Below are positions 1 through 11,639 of a stretch of DNA of 64,000 nucleotides, piece after piece; positions within the stretch are counted from its first letter, which is position 1; each line of letters starts with the position of its first letter. Position numbers and translations under genes: made by a program. Below the pieces are notes generated by a model. That model was given only the letters and a program-made list of their open reading frames with translations, did not search any database and was not told the DNA's origin. The stretch lies in the NCBI GenBank assembly GCA_008360955.1, contig LUCM01004760.1, positions 144,560 through 208,559 on the forward strand, in the 5' to 3' direction. This DNA comes from Fasciolopsis buskii (lineage: Eukaryota; Platyhelminthes; Trematoda; Plagiorchiida; Fasciolidae).

Positions 1-350
1 CAACATACCATTGGATAGACCAATGCTCCCATGGCATTCTCGTTTCAGTTTATCCTCCTTACCGGCTTGACGAACTTGAATAGACCGTTTTTGGTATTTC
101 CAAACCCACAACTACTCGCGAAGCTGCTCTATCGCCCAGGTCTAGTTACTATATTTTACGCAATGGAAGCACTACGTTTTGGGTCGTGTCTTCGGTTCAA
201 TAAACACCCTAACCTCAAGCTGGCATCCAAGCCAGATTACTTCTCCCTTTAATGTTTCAGATCTGGCAACCGGGCCGGTTCTGTCCTCGTAAGGGCAACT
301 CCTAACCTCCTACCTTCTCACTCCTGCTAGGAAGCTGCTAGCTAGATCGG
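1..350 (+). repeat. Repeat R, copy 1 (cut by window start)
   Basis: This stretch matches 40,050-40,430 in the same orientation along most of its length. Shared blocks include TTACYGGCTTG near 59, TCTAGT near 140, the CAATAA/CCTAACC area near 198-212, GTTTCAGATCT near 254 and TCCTCGTAA near 285. Identity looks like roughly 60-65% with small indels, so it is old. No coding frame is conserved between the two copies, and the 73-codon open frame at 31-252 is probably chance. The left end of the repeat lies outside the window. Confidence 0.65.
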
Positions 351-563
351 GCGCTCGACTACCGCGCCGTCCAACTGAAACTACGCCTTGTTGTAGGAAA
401 CCTATGTATAGTTCCATAATGGTGCAAACGAATATATATGTATATATATATATATATTTCGAATAATGGACATTTCAATCACAGGGCGGACTATTATACA
501 CATGTAGATATATATACTCGGATTAAGTACCAAACAATTATACATAAAAAATTTCATATGGAG
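351..563. other. AT-rich spacer with TA microsatellite
   Basis: Nothing coding is visible. A (TA)n-like run lies at about 432-459, and the tract is AT-rich up to the palindrome. Confidence 0.6.
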
Positions 564-1933
564 CATACTAAAATATACATTTATTTATGAGACGACTAAG
601 TGGCAAACACATATGTATTACGACCATGGAGGAACACATACACATGTATATTTCCAATACGATCATGTAGCATAAAAAGTATATATACGATTACGGAGTA
701 AACGTATATGTAATACCATTATGGATCAAAAAGATACATTTATATACACATTTCTGGATTATGGGGTAAACAAAAATTAGAATAAACATAAAGGACGTTC
801 TCACTAAGATAACCACTACAATTTACGGGTTTGGCAAGCTAAGTCAACTGTTTTTATTCTTCTGAACTACATGATATCCATATTATCCTCCTGGCATCGG
901 TCCTTCTTATTTATCACTTTTTTACTACATTTCCCACCTGTAATCGGTGGCATCTAACAGCGAACGTAACCCGTTATCGCGTGGAAAGTCCGCAACACAA
1001 CTGATTATCGCGCGTGGACAAATGACCGATAGTGACTAAAACTTCCACCTTGAAAAGTCGCTCCTGTGAAGCTAAAAGAGAATTGTTATGGAAATGGAAT
1101 GAATATGTTATTGGGCATATTTCGGAAATTAAGAAAATGGTAATCTGGAGAACCTGGTCATTGTTTAAACCGACCATTTTGGGTATAAATAAACGTGAAA
1201 CCGGAAATGGCGTCATTTGCGCTCTCATGGCTGTCACGGCTGTTCGTGTGGACGCTGCTGCTGCCCATATTAGTGATACTGGAGCGTTTAGATGTCACGT
1301 TCATTTATACCCAAAATGGTCGGTTTAAACAATGACCAGGTTCTCCAGATTACCATTTTCTTAATTTCCGAAATATGCCCAATAACATATTCATTCCATT
1401 TCCATAACAATTCTCTTTTAGCTTCACAGGAGCGACTTTTCAAGGTGGAAGTTTTAGTCACTATCGGTCATTTGTCCACGCGCGATAATCAGTTGTGTTG
1501 CGGACTTTCCACGCGATAACGGGTTACGTTCGCTGTTAGATGCCACCGATTACAGGTGGGAAATGTAGTAAAAAAGTGATAAATAAGAAGGACCGATGCC
1601 AGGAGGATAATATGGATATCATGTAGTTCAGAAGAATAAAAACAGTTGACTTAGCTTGCCAAACCCGTAAATTGTAGTGGTTATCTTAGTGAGAACGTCC
1701 TTTATGTTTATTCTAATTTTTGTTTACCCCATAATCCAGAAATGTGTATATAAATGTATCTTTTTGATCCATAATGGTATTACATATACGTTTACTCCGT
1801 AATCGTATATATACTTTTTATGCTACATGATCGTATTGGAAATATACATGTGTATGTGTTCCTCCATGGTCGTAATACATATGTGTTTGCCACTTAGTCG
1901 TCTCATAAATAAATGTATATTTTANTTAGTATG
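564..1933. repeat. Large near-perfect inverted repeat (palindrome)
   Basis: The left arm 564-1198 is the reverse complement of the right arm 1295-1933, with a non-palindromic spacer of about 96 bp (1199-1294). By eye I found one substitution near the inner end (left TAAATAAACG versus right-derived TAAATGAACG). The only indel is at the outer end, where the right arm has four extra bases including the N at 1925. The same 75-codon frame therefore appears on opposite strands (1292-1519 plus and within 974-1237 minus), which is a by-product of the duplication. The arm is AT-rich outside and richer in GC toward the middle, with TTATCGCG-type motifs near 973 and 1007. It is either a very recent inverted duplication or a sequencing/assembly fold-back artefact. 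Confidence 0.93.
1925..1925. other. Single ambiguous base (N) at palindrome edge
   Basis: This is the only N noticed in the window. It lies within ten bases of the point where palindromic identity ends, which raises the suspicion of a join or an unresolved read there. Confidence 0.95.
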
Positions 1934-2860
1934 GTGGCAATTTTTGGAAATTCTAGAGAGGTTTGTCGATATGCGCGGGATAAGTTCAACCGCCTTGTTA
2001 CAGTTCGGGGTATTGATAGTAAATTCCGGTTAATGGATGACCGGAACGACGTAGTTCGCGTAAAAGATTGATTGCGCGGACAAGATAGTTTCAGGTTACT
2101 GAGACGGGAGGATGTATTTGGGTTTGCGTTCTTCGTGCCTGATAGTGTCAGGCACGAAAAAAGTGTGAAGTGGGCACTAAGTTTTGGTATTTTTACGACT
2201 AATGGGGTTGAGGTAGAAATTAGGCATTGTCTATCAGCCCAAGCGTTATTAATACTAATATTCACCATTTCCATTGCAGGTAGACCTGATGAGCTCAAGA
2301 AGACGTCGGACAGATGAAGAGGAGGCAAACGAAGGACGACGGATGTGCAAGGAACAAGGACCACGAGAGGGACGGGATTGACGAGAACGCCCCCACGGCC
2401 CCTATGGGACCACCACTGTTTGATTACTGGCACCGATTTCCAAAATCGGTTATGTCTGTTATGAGTTCATTGTGTGTATTAGGTTGTTGGTACGTGAGTC
2501 TTCTTTCACGTACGCAACAAAGGTTCGGGTTTTGGTGCTCATTCGTTTAGGAGTAGTGAAACTAGTCCACTGTACGCATGTAAATGTTAGAAGTGTATAC
2601 TGAGGCAGAACGGTTTGTGTTTGCCTAAAGATGCTTATAGGTGTCGTTTGCCATATATACCTGGCCAAAGAGAGAGGGCGATTAACATGACACGGGGTTG
2701 GCATAGGGGTCGTACGTTTTGCCGTTGGGCATTATATGCATATATCGCACGACTAAATGGCTAACGGGTAAATGCATGTATTTTCAGATAAGGAATTCAT
2801 TGCTTGCGTTGACGTCAATTGCTATACGCAGTTATGCATAAGTAGTCTTCCCTCATGGGG
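1934..2860. other. Unassigned stretch
   Basis: No recognised gene. A 176-codon minus-strand open frame overlaps 1903-2433, but it runs into the palindrome arm and shows no motif I know, so I do not call it. A good-looking splice acceptor (CCATTTCCATTGCAG, ending near 2279) precedes an Arg/Glu-rich plus-strand frame of about 33 codons. This is too little to call an exon. Confidence 0.5.
2132..2158. repeat. Perfect 11-bp hairpin
   Basis: TTCGTGCCTGA (2132-2142) pairs with TCAGGCACGAA (2148-2158) around a 5-nt loop. It is a perfect inverted repeat in otherwise unassigned sequence. Its function is unknown. A bacterial-type terminator does not apply in this genome. Confidence 0.85.
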
Positions 2861-3600
2861 CCACAATTATATAAGAGCATTTATTTAATAGCTAACTTGT
2901 GCATGTGGGTGCAACAACGTATATGATGTACATGTCCAGTGGAAACATAAATGGTTGTATATATGTAGATTTATGTATATATATATATACATATAAGCAT
3001 GTCTACTATAAACGCGTATAGGGATTTATTAAGTTCCGCCATTTTAATGTCCACATTTTATACCTAATGGTGCACATTTATTTCTTCACATTTTTCGCAT
3101 CTACATGTATATATATACGGATACATATATGTACATGTAAATATACACATTTGGGCCACTTTATATCGATTTCAGTCATACCTAAACGCATTAAATGGAC
3201 AAACACAATTCAGGTGACGATTAAGCAGCCAAAAATGTATATGAATATTATATCACCCCGGTGCATACGTATGTTCACATGTATAAATACATATTTATAC
3301 ATATACATATATATATGTAAATTATATTTAGGTAGACATCCTCGCTATTTTTGGGCAGACAGATATTTATATGAATTTTCAATTTCCCAGCCATCAACGA
3401 AAATACGCTATAAAAAAGGTCATTTTCACTATCACAGCCAATACTTTTTACGGGTTTGGCATGCTAAATGGACATTTTTTATTTTTCTGTACAAAATAAC
3501 ATCAATATTATCGTCCTAGCTTCGCTGCTTCTGATTGATCAATTTTTAACCATGTTGAAAAATTATATCAGCTGACATTTAACAGCAACCGTTACCAGTT
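2860..3600 (+). repeat. Diverged relative of the palindrome arm
   Basis: From about 3,410 the sequence follows the left palindrome arm (790-1030) in order: the CACTAAGATAACCAC / CACTATCACAGCCA area, TTTACGGGTTTGGCA, a T-rich block, ATATTATCSTCCT, CATYTAACAGC and TTATCGCG repeats. Upstream AT-rich parts match more loosely. The family therefore existed here in direct orientation before the palindrome formed. TA-rich runs occur near 2,977 and 3,300. Confidence 0.6.
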
Positions 3601-3790
3601 ATCGCGGGGTGGACAGTTGCAACTATTAGTTATCGCGGGTGGACGAGTTACGTCCAACGGTTTGAACGCCCGCAAAAACATGGCCGTTTCGCGGGGGTGG
3701 AAGTTTAGTGAATACCCAAATGACCTCCGACGATTTGGACGCCCGCAAAACATGGCCGTTTCTCGGGGATGGACAGTTCGTCAATACCAT
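3598..3790 (+). repeat. Short tandem array, TTATCGCGG and ~73-bp units
   Basis: TTATCGCGGG(G)TGGA occurs twice about 32 bp apart (near 3,599 and 3,631). A longer unit of about 73 bp then repeats (near 3,661 and 3,734), sharing the ACGCCCGCAAAA and CATGGCCGTTT blocks. It continues the 3' part of the arm-like repeat. Confidence 0.65.
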
Positions 3791-4034
3791 CCAACATACA
3801 GCCCAGTTCATGTTTCCTGCCGGCGTTAAACACATTTAGTGTACTCAAACACCATATGACTTATTGTCCGCTGCTCACAAACAAGAACCTCTGAGTAGTC
3901 TTGTGAAACTATTATTCTACCTTTTACTTCTGAATGGCGTGCTTGTGCTCTCTGCATTACTTTGCAGCATGTGATTCTACCTTCCCATATAGCTCTGGAA
4001 TAACCCACTCATAAGCTTGTCCCTTTTGATATCC
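3791..4034. other. Unassigned
   Basis: No motif or repeat partner recognised. Confidence 0.4.
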
Positions 4035-4135
4035 CTTACTCCACTGAATCATCGTGAAAATTTGAACTCGCCTTGCACATGCTGCTCGCAAATCGAGAAA
4101 TATGCATGTTATTACTATTACATTTGAATCAAGAT
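4035..4135 (+). repeat. Retroposon 3' tail, family T, copy 1
   Basis: It carries the shared tail pattern: a TGAAAATTT-like block, CTTGCNCATGC, CTCGCAAATCGAGAAATAT and then ATT-rich sequence. Five other copies lie in this window. The (ATT)-type end suggests the 3' end of a LINE-mobilised retroposon. Confidence 0.6.
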
Positions 4136-4715
4136 TTTATAAATTTCACTATAAGCAACTAACTAAAAATATACAGATACAGTTCTCCGTCTACGTATAT
4201 GCCGGTATATAAGATGTGCCAACCATTATGAGAGACAGTTGTTTGTCACGGGCTTTAACATAACGTTTGTCTTGCGTTAAGACAAGATGCAACACAATGG
4301 ACCCCGTGGCAAACTGCTGGCATGAACGATACCATAACCGCCATCGATTGCGTGCCTAGCATGCATGAACAACTTTCAGTTTCAGTACAAGTTAGATTGA
4401 AGTGACAAGCGCAAAATGCCTCATCATCCAGGCTCTTGCACCAAGAGTTCCCCCCGAATGCGGAAGCCCTCTTCAGCTTCTAGAGTAAAAGTGTGTCTTC
4501 TGTATGGTTCTTACTTTCCTTTCTATCACCTTAACGGGGAAAAATTAAAGGGATGCTATACATCTGAGAGGCATGCGCAAGGCAACATCAATTTTACACA
4601 AGGATGGTGCAGTTGGGACAGGTAAAACAAAAACCAGAAGTGAAGATTAAATGTATCTGTGCTCTCATGGACATAACCTGCAATTTAATAGACTAAAAGC
4701 GAGTTTCTGAGCCTT
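4136..4715. other. Unassigned
   Basis: No recognised gene or repeat. The 69-codon frame at 4416-4625 has no familiar motif. Confidence 0.4.
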
Positions 4716-4717
4716 TA

Positions 4718-4935
4718 AACCAAAGCTAGATAATCCTTCGCCTAGGCGAAGCTGATTATCAGTCGCACACTGCAAGTCAATCCATGTTTAAATGCATCGA
4801 AGGTGCGTACCGCCGGCGCAAAACGTGGCTTGGAATCAATGGTGAGCGTTGCCATATCGCCGGATTTCTTGAAAATCAAGGGGGTTTTATGGTAAAGATG
4901 AAGGTCAATATAGATGTAATAACGGGATGATCTCC
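4718..4935 (+). repeat. Repeat K, old 5'-half copy
   Basis: It matches the left part of the K copy at 15,085-15,305 in order: CCAAAGCTAG, the CTGATTA/CAG area, ATGTTTRAATGC, AAGGTGCGTA, GGCGYAAAA, GGTATCCTCG / CGGATTTCTTG and AAGATSAARGTCAATAT. Divergence is high (about 70% identity), so this is an old insertion. The 3' half is absent where the minus-strand LINE begins. Confidence 0.65.
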
Positions 4936-4959
4936 TTAGCCCCGCGGTTTGCACAATGT

Positions 4960-7400
4960 CTTCCCCAAACGCAGATAGCTGAAGGTTGTCTAGTCCCCAT
5001 TGAATTCGCTCGGTGATTGCGCCCGTACCACTTCCTCCGGTAACTTTTTCCAGACGCTGACCACTCGTACGGCAAACGATTTATTTCTCAACCCGTTGGT
5101 TACATGCTATCGCAAAATTTTTTCTCGTTTTCTCTAAGTGCTTCATTCTCCCGTATTTGAAATAGGTCTCCGCGGTGACCCCGTATCTCTTTCAGATCCT
5201 TACCAATCTTGAAGGCCTGTAATAAATTGCCTCTTTTCCCACGTCATTCCAGGCAGTACAAGCCAAGCGCCACCAGATTTTGCCCATTACCCTTATGCAT
5301 CAAATGTCCAAACCAGCGTGGAAACAACGGGCTGAACCTGTCTCAGGATTTTTCTGACTCCTGCCAAATACGATACTTATGCCCGGACATGGTATCCCAA
5401 GTGCGTTTGGACGAATGCCTTGAACACCGGCAGAAGAACGTCAGGCCTCCTAGGTCCCACAGTAGCCCTAATTCGGCGTAAGGCTCATCATGCCTTCTTG
5501 ACCGCCCTCTGACATTGCAGACTAGGTTTGGAGTCCGCATTCACTATTACTCCGAGATCCTCTATTTGGTGAGTTTGTTCCACCTCTATCTGCTGCTCAG
5601 ATGAACCCATCTGGTGAGGGGGGTTGGCTTCTCCTTTCCTGAGCCCCTGGCACTTGCTTAAGCTCAACGGAATATATAATTTCACCGACCGCCGATATAA
5701 TTGATTAAGATCCTTCTGTATATCCTCACCGTTTGTTGTTCCTAATGGTTTGATATCGTCAGCAAACATGAGACGCAGATATTCCGAATCATTGGCCGTA
5801 TATTGGGAACAGTAGCGGTCCCAAGATAGGCCCCGAGACACTCCGCTGTACAGCAATCCTCTGTCTGATTGACACCCCTCGACTTTCATCACGAAAGACC
5901 TACTATTCAGACTTTTGCCATCCAGTTGTTCAACTCAGCTTTCACCCTGACAACCTTCACTTTCTTGTCAGGGAGCTTACTGTTCATGAATTCAAAAGCT
6001 TTCTGAATGTCAGAATAACGTAAGCCTACTCTTTTGCCCCTGTCCTTCCTGTTACTTCGCCCAGAAAGCGCATTAGGTTGGTCAGACGGGAACGTCTGTG
6101 CCCCAAACCATGTTCCTCCGCAATCATTAATTCGTTAGCCTATAAGTGATTTACTGTCCCTTCGAAAAGTATTCTTTCATGTGTATTCCGCCCATTGGAT
6201 GTAATATTCACTGTTTTATAGCTGCCAGTTATCTCTGTCTTCGCGCTTATGCACCGGTATCACTGTCAACGTCAACCATTCCGCGGAAAGTCAGCCTTCG
6301 TCCAGTAATGTATTAAAGATGTGGGTGAAAGGTTTCACCAGGACCATCGGCAGCAGCTTTACAATCGCTGGGTGGACCCCATCAGCCCCTGCCGCTTTTC
6401 GCGCGCTAATTGTTTTTAAACGGTCCCTCACCTCTCCCTTCGTGAACACTCTGTCCGGCAGCTCCACCACAAGGGTGACGAGACTTGGTGTTTTTCCCTG
6501 CATCCTTTGTTCCCACCCACGTACTGCCTGGAAAAATTCCGACAGGCAAATGGCTTTTTCCTGGCTGGCGGTCGATCTAATTGGTTGATGTTTTTCCGCT
6601 CCACTTACGGCCATTTGCAAATCTGCTTTTGACTGCACATAATTTCGGCAGGCTTCAAGTTGCTCTTAGTGGCTATGGCGATCCGCTCCTCCTGGACAGT
6701 TTAGCACTCTCTTTGGATGAGTGGCATTCTCTATCTCAGTGCTACGTACATCAGGTAATCTCGATAGCTATTTGCGCACCCAAATCTCATGAAAGCCCGG
6801 TTTTGGCTTCCAGGCTCTCCTGATCATACTCCTCCACCATGGTGGTAGCTTATTTTTTCTGGATTCTGTGGAGTGATGTAACTAAGTCTGTTATTGCTAA
6901 CATGTCGCTCGTATTCGCTACCTTCTTCTACTTCCCGTCGAATCTGGAGACCCAAATAAAGCGGTCAACTTTTATCCATTCCGGAGAAGTTTTTGCTATA
7001 CTTTTCGGAGGCTTTCAGTCACTGCAGGCTCAGTCGCATGTGAATTACAGCCTGGTCCTTTCTACTTATTGGCTGGTCTAACGCAGTTGGCCTTTTAACG
7101 TTCGGTGTTTTCGTTAGCACCGAGTCAAGGACTGAATATGCGCAATCGAGTCGCTATGTAGCCGGTAGGGCTATTTGTTGAATCATTCCATTTTTGTGCA
7201 GGAACTGAAGAAGCTGACTCCCAAAATTGCCTTCTGAGACTGACCCCCAGATCTAGTCAATTTCAGGGGCTTTAAATTCCCCCAGTGTGAGAAGTTTGCC
7301 TGAAGACCCTGTAACCAGGCTGAGAAAAAGAATGAGTTCACCGTCCCCCGCAGGCATAGACCATCGGCTTTGGTAATCACCTGCAGCTGCGATTCTAAAG
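4960..7400 (-). mobile_element. CR1-like LINE remnant (endonuclease end plus RT)
   Basis: Read on the minus strand, the pieces come in LINE order with frameshifts and stops. First is an endonuclease C-terminal part (about 7,290-6,950, with SVLDSVLTKTPN, the region before a DH-like site). Next is the RT start at 6,638-6,291 with KAAGADGVHPAIVKLLP, then an IPVHKREDR-like segment, HGLGHRRSRLTNLMRFL near 6,100, a GPILGPLLF block near 5,830, and the catalytic-motif C box as FADD near 5,760. The C-terminal tail is a VFKAFVQTHLGY-like region near 5,400. The order and motifs are those of CR1-clade ORF2. The many breaks make it a dead copy, 5'-truncated inside the endonuclease. Confidence 0.85.
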
Positions 7401-9880
7401 CCCGGTTATTTCGCTCTCTTGTGATCTACCTATTTGCAAAAAGGCAACAATGATGGACAGTATAATGCGACCGAGAATAGTTTATCACCGTACACATTGT
7501 TGCGGTAAACCTCGCCCATGCGCAACGTGAGAAAACCTTTTAAACTTAGCGAGGGAAAACAACAATTCATTGCCTTGGTAGAATGAACTTCCAAATTTTA
7601 GCCTTCTTTGTTGATTACGCTACCCATACCGCAACTCGTACTCATACGGGTTTTGAAGCAGCATCACTCCTTCTGTCCAATAAATAAAATACCATTGTCA
7701 TCATTGTTGCTGTAACGTGTAAGGGAAAATTTTAAGAACCGTCAGTCTCCCCTAAAATGTCCCCATTTTCCGCTTGGACTAATAGAAAGAAACCACGAGG
7801 TCCGTACCCATTTCACAGTGACTTATCAGCAATCGATATTTTATTCAACATATTACAAACACATGATCATTTGTCTTTTCATGCCTTTATAGTGTCTTCC
7901 GTTTCCGTGTTCCCAGACACCGATTGATAATGATTTTACATCATCGATCTCCTGTTTTGCACTCTTTCAGACCGTTCTTTCTTACTATCTTAGCTGGAGA
8001 AACCACCTTTGGAATCATGACATCTCGCCTATATGCCAGGTTTTATAAATTCGGCTCGCTTTTGGGCCCCTTGTTGCATCTACGCATTTTGATCAGATCT
8101 GAACATTTTCATGCGTTACTCGTACTCCTGTTTGACGCTTTTCTATAGACTGAATTCCATGAACATGCAGCAAATATATTAACTCCTGAATGCTTCGGCG
8201 TTTCTTAATATTTGCCACCATTCCCCGACGGAAATTTATGACTGTAATAGGTATGATTGAAGTGCTTGCGTATTGAGCCCCATGTTTAGAGTGAAATGTT
8301 AATTTCTTGAAAACCGTGTAAAAATTACACTGAACCCTCATTTTTCATTCAGCTCCGAATAATATGCTGTGACGCGTTGTCCAATGCCGCTGCAACGCTT
8401 GATCAAGCAGCCAAGCATGTCTCTGGATGCTCTAGGATAAATAACCACTATTATTCTTTCTCTCGCGTTTATAGGTTACGAATATCTGAGTCAGAACAGC
8501 GATTAGAATTGTACAGAATCCTGGCCGTTGCTGTGACCGATGAGATCGTCGATGCTGGGTGACGGAAAAATCAGCTTGATTTGGGTAATGTGGTCTTGCA
8601 AGCGTTATCAAAACCTATCTCCGTAAATTTACATACATAAAGATAGAGATGCCATTCAAAATTAGATCAGGAAATTTATGCCAATTTATGCGTCATTACG
8701 AGAATTTTTATCGAGTCCAGATTTACCAGTTCTGAATAGCGATTGCTTTGCTTGATCAAAATTGGCGCAACCAAACCAGGGTGGCAAAGGAAGGATGCTC
8801 AATGGTACGGCCAAACGCTATGATACGCAACGCTAGATAATTAAAAAAATTTTGGTCCGCTGCTAAGCATAGCCAGAAACCTGAAATACGGTATTCTCGC
8901 AGAAGTAAAATGGGGCTAAATCGATAGCAAAGATGAAAAGCTTCTGCACTTTAGGTACGCGCATGCAAAATTATTTGGATCCATGCGTCTTATAATCAAT
9001 TGTATTTTATCTTCCCTTAGGCCTTCAGGGTCCCCAGGCTGAAGACTCTGTTAAACTGGCAAAGATATGAAATCCAATTCTGAAGAAGTAAGTGATTTTA
9101 TTAAAGCGCATTCGCAAACTTAATCGTCGCTTTGGTTACGTTATGCGGGGCAGCAACAAAATCGGCGGAACGAAAACAGCTATCACCATCGGTGGATCAA
9201 AGGATCAGCTCAATTGGCAGATACGGTCATCCCCAATGGAGTAGGCTTACAGCAAAGTTTCGGCTGTTCGGTTAGCATATGATTTGGTCGAATGCCAGAT
9301 GTTTGGTATGATTGAAGTCGGGCTGACTGTGACACATCGAGGAGGACTGACATCTGTTGTCTCTGCGTGAAAGGGCAGCATCTACCCAAAGCGCACCAAA
9401 AAACCAGATGAACGGGAAAGGAATAGGAAGTCTCTTGCCATCCGTCACTGCACGCCAAAAATGACTTGAAAGCAGCGCTGATGGATTGAGGAAAGAGTGA
9501 TCTTACGATGCCAAGACAGCACGTTGAGTTCGCACGGATATGAATTGTACCGCTAGACGTGGTGTTGCCAAAAGGGACCACTGGGGTTATAGCCCATCCT
9601 GATTGCGGATTAGAAGCGACTCTGGTCACAGACAACTTCATTAGGCGTTTTGGCATGTCACAAAGGCCATTAAAGCTCAGAGGTAGCCCAAATTGACTGA
9701 GGTGTACCGACGGCATCAGTCAAAATAAGACGGCAAATCATGCTCCAGAAACTCCCAGTCAAACTGTTAGATTCGCTTACGAGTATTGATTAGAGCTGTG
9801 TCCGAATGAGCAAACCAGACTCTTCTTGAGAGACGGCAAACGGTGATACGACGTATTGGAAGAACATTTGCCGGTATACC
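7401..9880. other. Unassigned; right part probably BEL/Pao upstream region
   Basis: Nothing recognised between 7.4 and 9.0 kb. A 168-codon minus-strand open frame at 9,210-9,716 has no known motif and lies just upstream of the plus-strand BEL/Pao pol. I treat it as an antisense or chance frame over old gag/protease debris, but cannot prove that. Confidence 0.35.
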
Positions 9881-10249
9881 AGCACTTAGGGAATCAAAAT
9901 ATGCCATCAGCTGTACGCATAGATCTTGACAGGGTTTTCTTCCAAACCCTTAGAGAACAGTAGAAATTGGCTGCTTCCGCAAAGTTTGTCGAATGATCAC
10001 AAGGGATGGTTGGGGGCAACTTGAATTGCCTAACCAATAGAAAGTTTCCGGACGTAATAGGCGACTGGAAAAAATGTCGTGAGATGTTCCACTGGGGCTG
10101 GAATTATTGCACTATATCACCGGATACGAGCATTCGAGGGTTCCATTGTCCATACCTTTGAAAAAATAGAATAATAGGAACTCACAACGATAAAACGTCG
10201 TTGATGAGAAATTAGGTTGCTGAAAAATGGGCTAGTGAAAGTCTTACCA

Positions 10250-11340
10250 TTGAATGGGGCTTATTTTGAGGCTTTGCGTCGGAATCAATACATATAACAT
10301 AGAATCTGAAGAAAATACTGGCGACGGAGGTTGGTTCTTACCGCATCACCTGGTCTTGTCCGACTCCGCAGACAAAGGAAGAGGCTTTCCACTTAAGGAC
10401 TGTATATTTCAAGGGTCTGGAATCATTACGCCACTACTGTAAGTGTTACTTAGATATCACCCCGGAACTTTCGCCGCATTCGTGAACATTCGGGGATCTT
10501 ATACTTTTGGAGGTGATAAGCAGAAAAAGAGGCACTCCGTTTATTTTTGTGGGCCAACCTTAAATGTGGATGGATTGTCGTGCATTCCTTTGCAATAGTC
10601 TTACATCTATTCTCCGTACCAGGAGGATTTAAAGCTTCAAATTTTCTGTCCGGATGCGAAGGCCCTGAATAACTGAAATGAATGTTTGCGTAGATGATCT
10701 CTTTTTATCTTTTGGCCATGCGGGTTATGCTCTGAAAGACGTAAATTACTTGAAAAAATCCGCACTCTGGACAGGTTTCACTTATCTAAGAGGGCATCGA
10801 ACACTAAATGGGTACTACAGGCTATACTGCCGAATGAAATAGCAATCGTTGTTTGAGAGGCCCGAACGAGCACCTTTTTAACGGAACGTACGTTTGGTAT
10901 TCATTGGGATGCAGATAACGATGAATTCTTCGTTTGCCTGAGTGTGCAAGGATCACATTTGACTTCGAAGCGGATTTCATCATTAGAAGCGAGTTTATGA
11001 TATAATGTGCCTGCTCAGGCTATAGCTACCGCCGGGCAAGATGATTTTACGGAAGCCGTGTGGGGACAGAGCACCATGGGACGATGCGCTACACTGCCTG
11101 AAGTGGAAACAGTAGCTTGAACAACCGCAAAAGGCCAGCCTGATATCTGAAGCGAAAAGTCCTTCGTCACCGCAAGGTAAGCATAATGTTACTGTCACAG
11201 CCAGATTGCACCTTGACGTGTTTCAATGGCTTGCGTGCCTCTATGACCAAGAGAGTTATACAGGTTGGCTTATCTCAAGCCAGGGGTGTAATCACGCCTG
11301 GAAGTTCAATGCGTAGAGACTTGACGAAACGGTCTCTTGG
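10250..11340 (+). mobile_element. BEL/Pao LTR retrotransposon pol fragment
   Basis: Plus-strand frames, with shifts between them, show the BEL/Pao reverse-transcriptase order: WFLPHHLV near 10,335, a LLRYHPG-FAAFV-like stretch near 10,450, the active-site VDDL box near 10,691, a HLSKRASNTKWVLQAI block near 10,780, TFGIHWDADNDEF near 10,890 (the family's 'LG-hW----D-F' motif), TSKR near 10,970 and PWDDAL near 11,080. These are characteristic of Pao RT and the linker toward RNase H. LTRs, gag and integrase were not identified. Frameshifts and internal stops make it non-functional. The 120-codon frame at 11,186-11,548 probably overlaps further pol debris. Confidence 0.8.
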
Positions 11341-11639
11341 TCCTCCTAGTCAGGGTTTGATCTGTGTTAACGGCTCAAACGGAGAAACGAGTGGAACAAT
11401 GAATGATCTGTTTCGATGTGCTTTCACTCAGCTATACCACTCTGCCTTGCCCTCATGGCTTTGGTTGAGAACCCTATTCTCTCTTACGCTTAGCGGCTGG
11501 ACTCCCAAGAACCTGTTGATAACCATTCTCCATGTTATACGTCTTTAAAGCTTCCACACCGCATCGGTCATCGCGCAGAATAACCCAAACTGCACTGCCC
11601 ACTGCATTGTGCGGGTTGGATGTTCTCAGAGTTTCGTCT

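Noticed and set aside
2281..2330. CTGATGAGCTC as another hammerhead core
   Set aside because: It lacks a stem II plus GAAA arrangement and a matching stem I.
1903..2433. 176-codon minus-strand open frame
   Set aside because: It runs across the N and into the palindrome arm, with no motif, so it is likely chance.
9210..9716. 168-codon minus-strand open frame
   Set aside because: No recognisable motif, and it lies antisense and upstream of plus-strand BEL/Pao pol. Length alone is not enough in sequence this rich in chance frames.
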